From NCBI GenBank assembly GCA_018065205.1, contig JAGHTR010000128.1, positions 1 through 27,896 of the forward strand: a DNA stretch of 27,896 nt, read 5' to 3'. The notes below the pieces were generated by a model that saw nothing but the letters and a program-made list of their open reading frames with translations, had not been told where the DNA came from and searched no databases. Within the stretch, counting starts at the first letter, position 1. Every line of letters begins with the position of its first letter. A program made the position numbers and the translations under genes. The DNA comes from Candidatus Colicola caccequi. Lineage in GTDB: Bacteria > Bacteroidota > Bacteroidia > Bacteroidales > Paludibacteraceae. This document shows positions 24,714-27,896 of the stretch, piece by piece.

Positions 24714-25325
24714 TTAGTTAGTAAAAAATTGCATAATCTGTTCGCTATAGGCCTTGCTGACCGGCAAAACGGGCAACTCCGGGTCCTCAAAGTCCAACAC
24801 CATCTCCCCGTCTATCCGCCTTACGGCTTGCACCAAATCCACATTCACAATGTACGACCGGTGACAACGCACCAGATGCATGTCCCTGAATCGCCATTCA
24901 ATGTTCTTCATCGAGTTGCGAATCAATAGCACTTGTATTTTGTTGCCGCTGCGGTAATGAATCTGCACGTAGTTATCCGCGGACTCTATGTAATAGGCGT
25001 TCTCCGGCTTAACCGACAACTTCAACTCCCCTCGCTCGTCATAAAAATTATACATGCCGGCTTTCTCGCTGGAGTCCGTCGTGCGGCGGTGGATATCCTC
25101 TAACTCCTCATGCAGGTGCTTAACTAACGCCACCAGAATAATCACCATCAAGGCCAACACACCTATCTCCGACCAAAAGAGAATATTCTTATTGGTCAGT
25201 ACCCAATCGTATAGCCGATACGGCCAAAAAAAGAGTAGGCAGAAGCCCGCAACGGCCACAATACCCAGCACCAACAAGGCTACGTAGTAGGGGTTTTTCA
25301 AATATGCTAATATCGTCTTGCGCAT
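24714..25325 (-). CDS. Membrane-anchored LytTR-family transcriptional regulator
   Basis: A 203-residue one-component regulator. Two hydrophobic segments near the N-terminus (about 10-33, YYVALLVLGIVAVAGFCLLF; and about 47-66, SEIGVLALMVIILVALVKHL) place the protein in the inner membrane. After a helical linker, the LytTR DNA-binding domain (about 100-200) shows YYIESADNYVQIHYRSG, LIRNSMKNIEWRF and MHLVRCHRSYIVNVDLVQ, typical of the family. No receiver or kinase domain is present. The ATG at 25325 is chosen because the -7 box of its promoter ends 9 nt upstream; the open frame continues upstream through the divergent gene but would not be transcribed. It heads the minus-strand run that reaches parC. 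Confidence 0.88.
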   Translation of the reverse strand: MRKTILAYLKNPYYVALLVLGIVAVAGFCLLFFWPYRLYDWVLTNKNILFWSEIGVLALMVIILVALVKHLHEELEDIHRRTTDSSEKAGMYNFYDERGELKLSVKPENAYYIESADNYVQIHYRSGNKIQVLLIRNSMKNIEWRFRDMHLVRCHRSYIVNVDLVQAVRRIDGEMVLDFEDPELPVLPVSKAYSEQIMQFFTN

Positions 25326-25334
25326 AATCGGTTG

Positions 25335-25366
25335 CAAAGTTACAAAAAAAAAATGGAATAAGCAAA
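25335..25366 (-). promoter_or_regulatory. Bacteroidota-type promoter of the LytTR regulator gene
   Basis: On the minus strand TTTG (25366-25363), a 20-nt spacer and TAACTTTG (25342-25335). With a start a few nucleotides beyond the -7 box, the transcript would have almost no leader before the ATG at 25325. Confidence 0.8.
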
Positions 25367-25383
25367 TATATTTGTATATTTGC
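25362..25383. promoter_or_regulatory. Perfect inverted repeat between divergent promoters, candidate operator
   Basis: GCAAATATA (25362-25370) and TATATTTGC (25375-25383) form a perfect 9-bp inverted repeat around TTTG. The repeat covers the -33 boxes of both divergent promoters (25363-25366 and 25371-25374). Binding of a protein here could block both. The binding protein is unknown; the adjacent LytTR protein is one candidate, although LytTR domains more often bind direct repeats. Confidence 0.5.
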
Positions 25384-25402
25384 AAAAAAAGTTGTATCTT
25401 TG
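25371..25402 (+). promoter_or_regulatory. Bacteroidota-type promoter of the 3'-5' exonuclease gene
   Basis: TTTG (25371-25374), a 20-nt spacer and TATCTTTG (25395-25402). Transcription would start near 25408, so the in-frame start codon must lie downstream; this supports the GTG at 25426. Confidence 0.82.
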
Positions 25403-25425
25403 CACCGTTTTTTGAGAAAAAACGC

Positions 25426-26139
25426 GTGAAACCGAATACTTTTACACATCGAATTGACAAGGAAGTGGTGCAATCAATGCCCGTGGTTGGCTTTGAGGGC
25501 GAGGTTATCGTGGTGGATAGTCCGAATAAGGTGGACGAAGCCATCGCCTACCTCTCTTCGTGTAAGGTGCTGGGGGTGGATACGGAGTCGCGTCCCAGTT
25601 TTACGCGAGGGGTTCATTACCCTACGGCATTGGTCCAAATCGCCTCGCAGGAACGGTGTTACCTGTTCCGCCTCACGCACGTAGGCATGCCCGAGGCGCT
25701 ATGCGCGCTCTTTTCTAATAAGGACATCTGTAAAGTGGGACTGGCCTTCAAAGACGATCTCAACGGACTGCGCCGACGACGCGATTTTCGCCCGGCTAAT
25801 TGCGTGGATATACAGTCGATTTGCGGACGCTATGGCATCCTCGACTTGGGGCTCCAAAAAATCTTCGCCATCTGTTTTGGTCGGAAAATCAGTAAGGCAC
25901 AACAACTCACTAATTGGGAGAATTCCCACCTCACGCCCGAGCAGGCTCGATACGCCTCTACGGACGCTTGGGCAACCCTGCTCATCTACTTGGAACTGAT
26001 GCGCACCAAGCCCCTGCCTAAGGCGGAAGCCGAAGCCTTGCATAGGGCGGATTTGGAACGACAATTATTGCATCAGCAAGAAATACAAGCCTTGCGAGAG
26101 GCACAAAAAGAGGCAGAAAATCCTGAAAAAAGCAAATAA
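25426..26139 (+). CDS. DEDD-family 3'-5' exonuclease domain protein (RNase D-like)
   Basis: A 237-residue single-domain exonuclease. The first DEDD motif is GVDTESRPSF (VDTE, about residue 47), the second is in KVGLAFKDDLNGL (FKDD), and the third is ARYASTDAWATLLIY (YASTDAW). This is the DEDDy arrangement shared with RNase D and with DnaQ-like proofreading domains, although the second motif is diverged. No HRDC domain follows, so it is shorter than RNase D. The GTG at 25426 is chosen because it is downstream of the promoter and places about 18 residues before the conserved FEGEVIVVDS strand, as in Bacteroides homologues; ATG 25477 is the alternative. The C-terminus is a charged helix (LLHQQEIQALREAQKEAENPEK). 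The tRNA-Cys lies 220 nt downstream. Confidence 0.87.
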   Translation: MKPNTFTHRIDKEVVQSMPVVGFEGEVIVVDSPNKVDEAIAYLSSCKVLGVDTESRPSFTRGVHYPTALVQIASQERCYLFRLTHVGMPEALCALFSNKDICKVGLAFKDDLNGLRRRRDFRPANCVDIQSICGRYGILDLGLQKIFAICFGRKISKAQQLTNWENSHLTPEQARYASTDAWATLLIYLELMRTKPLPKAEAEALHRADLERQLLHQQEIQALREAQKEAENPEKSK

Positions 26140-26141
26140 TT

Positions 26142-26157
26142 TGCAAAAATATTTGCA
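26142..26157. promoter_or_regulatory. Short inverted repeat TGCAAA/TTTGCA at the -33 of the tRNA-Cys promoter
   Basis: TGCAAA (26142-26147), spacer AATA and TTTGCA (26152-26157). The right arm includes the -33 TTTG of the tRNA-Cys/sufB promoter. A preceding GCAAATAATTTGC (26132-26144) extends the same word. It could be an operator or the weak hairpin at the end of the exonuclease transcript. Confidence 0.35.
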
Positions 26158-26183
26158 CAATCCAATTTTTTTTTGTAATTTTG
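26152..26183 (+). promoter_or_regulatory. Bacteroidota-type promoter upstream of tRNA-Cys and sufB
   Basis: TTTG (26152-26155), a 20-nt spacer and TAATTTTG (26176-26183). Transcription would start near 26190. No further promoter match is visible between the tRNA and sufB, so this is the likely start for both. Confidence 0.8.
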
Positions 26184-26189
26184 CACTCG

Positions 26190-26359
26190 CTTTTGAAAAA
26201 AAGTGTAGGCGCACAACACTTTTTGATTAGCCATTCCTTCGGACTCTTTGAGTCCCCCGAAAAAGCTCATCAGAGGTTTTTCGGAGAGGAGAAGCACAAC
26301 TCGCCTGTTGATTAAACGGAGTGGCAATCAACCCTTGCGATGTTGTTGCTTCGACGAAC
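26190..26359 (+). promoter_or_regulatory. Structured non-coding leader before tRNA-Cys
   Basis: About 170 nt without a plausible gene. Four helices can be drawn. (a) AAAAAGTGT (26198-26206) with ACACTTTTT (26216-26224). (b) TTCGGACTC (26238-26246) with GAGT and CCGAA (26250-26261). (c) CCGAAAAA (26257-26264) with TTTTTCGG (26277-26284), plus CTC/GAG around an ATCA loop. (d) GTTGATT (26307-26313) with AATCAAC (26326-26332). Helices (b) and (c) share CCGAA and exclude one another; the 3' arm of (d) can alternatively pair with GTTGTTGC (26342-26349). I do not recognise a known RNA family. It could be a leader that is cut off during tRNA processing or a separate small RNA. Confidence 0.5.
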
Positions 26360-26433
26360 GGTCGGTTGCCCGAGTGGTTAGGGACCGGTCTGCAAAACCG
26401 GGGACAGCGGTTCGAATCTGCTACCGACCTCCA
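26360..26433 (+). tRNA. tRNA-Cys, anticodon GCA
   Basis: A full cloverleaf can be drawn. The acceptor stem is GGTCGGT (26360-26366) with ACCGACC (26423-26429), a perfect 7 bp. The D arm is CCC/GGG around GAGTGGTTA. The anticodon stem CCGGT/ACCGG encloses loop CTGCAAA, with anticodon GCA at 26392-26394. The variable loop is 4 nt, and the T arm is AGCGG/CTGCT with loop TTCGAAT. The discriminator T and CCA (26431-26433) are encoded. It supplies cysteinyl-tRNA; it lies between the exonuclease gene and sufB. Confidence 0.96.
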
Positions 26434-26435
26434 AC

Positions 26436-26455
26436 GAGCCGCCTCAGGGCGGCTC
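26436..26455 (+). promoter_or_regulatory. GC-rich hairpin between tRNA-Cys and sufB
   Basis: GAGCCGCC (26436-26443), loop TCAG, GGCGGCTC (26448-26455): a perfect 8-bp stem that begins 2 nt after the tRNA CCA and ends 7 nt before the sufB ATG. The sequence that follows (TAATTGTATG) is not a clear T tract, so it is a poor terminator. It may instead cap the 5' end of sufB mRNA after tRNA release, or partly terminate transcription. Confidence 0.7.
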
Positions 26456-26462
26456 TAATTGT

Positions 26463-27893
26463 ATGCAAAAAGAGATAAAGGACATAACCTCGCAGGAGTA
26501 TAAATACGGCTTTACCACCGATGTGGAGACCGATATCATCCCGCGCGGACTGAACGAGGACGTTATTCGGCTCATTTCGACTAAGAAAAATGAACCCGAA
26601 TGGCTGCTCGATTTCCGCCTGAAAGCCTACCGAAAATGGCTCACGATGCCGGTGCCTGATTGGGCACATCTCAACATCCCCGAGATTGATTTTCAGGACA
26701 TCTCTTACTATGCCGCTCCTAAGGTCCAAAAACCCGCTTCTACTACCATCGATCCTGAGGTTGAGAAGACATTTGATAAGTTGGGAATACCCTTGGAAGA
26801 ACGGGCGGCTTTGGCTGGAAATATGGCGGTGGATGCCGTCATGGATTCCATTAGCGTCAAGACTACTTTTCGCGAAACATTAGCCAAACAAGGCATCATT
26901 TTTTGCTCTATTTCGGAGGCGGTTCAGAACTACCCCGAACTGGTCCGAAATTACCTCGGCTCGGTCGTCCCCTATGGCGATAATTTCTATGCGGCGCTCA
27001 ATTCGGCTGTCTTCTCCGACGGCTCGTTTGTCTATATCCCAAAGGGCGTTCGCTGCCCCATGGAACTGTCTACTTATTTCCGCATCAATGCCGGCAATAC
27101 AGGCCAGTTTGAACGCACTTTATTGGTGGCGGACGAAGGGGCGTATCTCAGTTATTTAGAGGGATGTACGGCGCCGATGAGGGACGAAAATCAACTGCAC
27201 GCAGCCATCGTCGAAATCGTGGTGCATAAGGACGCTGAAGTCAAATATTCCACCGTCCAAAACTGGTACCCCGGCGACAAAAACGGCAAGGGGGGAATAT
27301 ATAATTTCGTCACCAAACGAGGCATCACGTACGAGAACGCACGACTCAGTTGGACCCAGGTCGAAACAGGCTCCGCCATCACATGGAAATACCCCTCTTG
27401 CATCCTAAAAGGCGATAACTCATCCGCCGAGTTCTACTCTGTGGCAGTCACCAATAATTACCAGCAGGCGGATACCGGCACCAAGATGATTCATTTGGGC
27501 TCCAACACGCGCTCACGCATCATCAGCAAAGGTATCTCGGCAGGGCATAGCCAGAACTCCTACCGAGGCCTCGTTAAAGTTGTCTCACATGCCCAAAACG
27601 TGCGTAATTACAGCCAATGCGACTCCCTCCTTTTGGGTGACCAATGTGGCGCACATACCTTCCCCGACATGCAAATAGCCAACCCTACGGCTACCGTGGA
27701 GCATGAGGCCACTACATCCAAGATTAACGAGGATCAACTTTTCTATTGCCAACAACGCGGCATCGGCTTAGAGGATGCCGTCGGACTAATCGTCAACGGC
27801 TACGCCAAAGAGGTCATGGATAAATTGCCCATGGAGTTCGCCGTCGAAGCCCAAAAACTCCTCCAACTCTCCCTCGAAGGCACCATCGGCTAA
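26463..27893 (+). CDS. sufB: Fe-S cluster assembly scaffold protein SufB
   Basis: The main scaffold on which SufBCD builds Fe-S clusters, with sulfur derived from cysteine through a SufS-type desulfurase (not in this window). The 476-residue protein is complete and of normal length. It begins with the family start region YKYGFTTDVETDIIPRGLNEDVIRLIS, then KNEPEWLLDFRLKAYRKW. The core contains IPKGVRCPMELSTYFRINA, the GCTAPMRDENQLHAA segment and SRIISKGISAGHSQNSYRG. Cys386 in NYSQCDSLLLG corresponds to E. coli SufB Cys405, a sulfur-accepting residue. EHEATTSKINEDQLFYCQQRG closes the family signature. It starts 7 nt after the GC hairpin and is separated from sufCD, which is unusual. Confidence 0.96.
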   Translation: MQKEIKDITSQEYKYGFTTDVETDIIPRGLNEDVIRLISTKKNEPEWLLDFRLKAYRKWLTMPVPDWAHLNIPEIDFQDISYYAAPKVQKPASTTIDPEVEKTFDKLGIPLEERAALAGNMAVDAVMDSISVKTTFRETLAKQGIIFCSISEAVQNYPELVRNYLGSVVPYGDNFYAALNSAVFSDGSFVYIPKGVRCPMELSTYFRINAGNTGQFERTLLVADEGAYLSYLEGCTAPMRDENQLHAAIVEIVVHKDAEVKYSTVQNWYPGDKNGKGGIYNFVTKRGITYENARLSWTQVETGSAITWKYPSCILKGDNSSAEFYSVAVTNNYQQADTGTKMIHLGSNTRSRIISKGISAGHSQNSYRGLVKVVSHAQNVRNYSQCDSLLLGDQCGAHTFPDMQIANPTATVEHEATTSKINEDQLFYCQQRGIGLEDAVGLIVNGYAKEVMDKLPMEFAVEAQKLLQLSLEGTIG

Positions 27894-27896
27894 TTC

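Noticed and set aside
25318..25425. The longer reading frame of the exonuclease beginning at 25318
   Set aside because: Those codons are upstream of the predicted transcription start and overlap the divergent promoters.
25326..25544. The longer reading frame of the LytTR gene beginning at 25544
   Set aside because: It runs through the divergent exonuclease gene and both promoters; the ATG at 25325 fits the promoter and the family start.
26436..26462. The GC hairpin as a standard intrinsic terminator of the tRNA
   Set aside because: The stem is strong, but the following bases are TAATTGTATG, not a T run. I kept it as a regulatory hairpin instead.
1..27896. CRISPR arrays, transposases, prophage or integron genes
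   Set aside because: No regularly spaced repeats, terminal inverted repeats with transposase genes, or phage-type genes were seen; nearly all of the window is core metabolism and housekeeping genes.

Overview
The window is typical of the Bacteroidales (phylum Bacteroidota), probably a gut-type or uncultured lineage. Six promoters match the Bacteroidota consensus (-33 TTTG, a 19-20 nt spacer, -7 TAnnTTTG), Shine-Dalgarno sites are scarce, and the gene content is Bacteroidota-like: a TGS-domain nucleoside kinase, a membrane-anchored LytTR regulator, a SurA/OstA outer-membrane cluster and SufBCD. It is mostly chromosomal core sequence. I see no insertion sequence, prophage, CRISPR array or attachment site. 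All coordinates include stop codons.

Layout. (1) 1-5928, minus strand: gyrB, a LOG-family protein, a cytoplasmic GH16-like protein with a degenerate catalytic motif, kdsA, kdsD and the 5' end of a nucleoside kinase that runs off the left edge, all read from one promoter at 6025-6056. (2) 6073-7300, minus: prmC and recX, which end in a probable intrinsic terminator whose T tract merges with the gyrB promoter. (3) 7320-19128, plus: a run of eleven tightly packed genes: ribD, a SurA-like lipoprotein, surA, an OstA/LptA-like protein, an outer-membrane barrel protein, dnaG, a radical SAM enzyme, prs, an M28/glutaminyl-cyclase-like lipoprotein, sufC and a very short sufD. The only promoter I recognise for it lies inside prmC. 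(4) 19120-25325, minus: a LytTR membrane regulator, a secreted coiled-coil protein, upp, dprA, a 51-residue membrane protein, folB and the topoisomerase IV A subunit. (5) 25371-27893, plus: a DEDD-type 3'-5' exonuclease, then a structured leader, tRNA-Cys(GCA), a GC hairpin and sufB.

How the genes work together. Kdo synthesis (kdsD, kdsA) and the SurA/OstA/barrel cluster both serve the outer membrane. gyrB, parC, dnaG, recX and dprA act on DNA. prs and upp feed nucleotide metabolism through PRPP. sufC, sufD and sufB encode the Fe-S scaffold complex, but sufB is separated from sufCD by about 7 kb and sits directly behind a cysteine tRNA.

I found no clearly new multi-gene system. The points most worth a second look are the tRNA-Cys/sufB arrangement with its folded leader, the N-terminally reduced SufD with an 11-nt tandem duplication, the inactive-looking GH16-like protein in the Kdo gene run, and the very compact, overlapping promoters.
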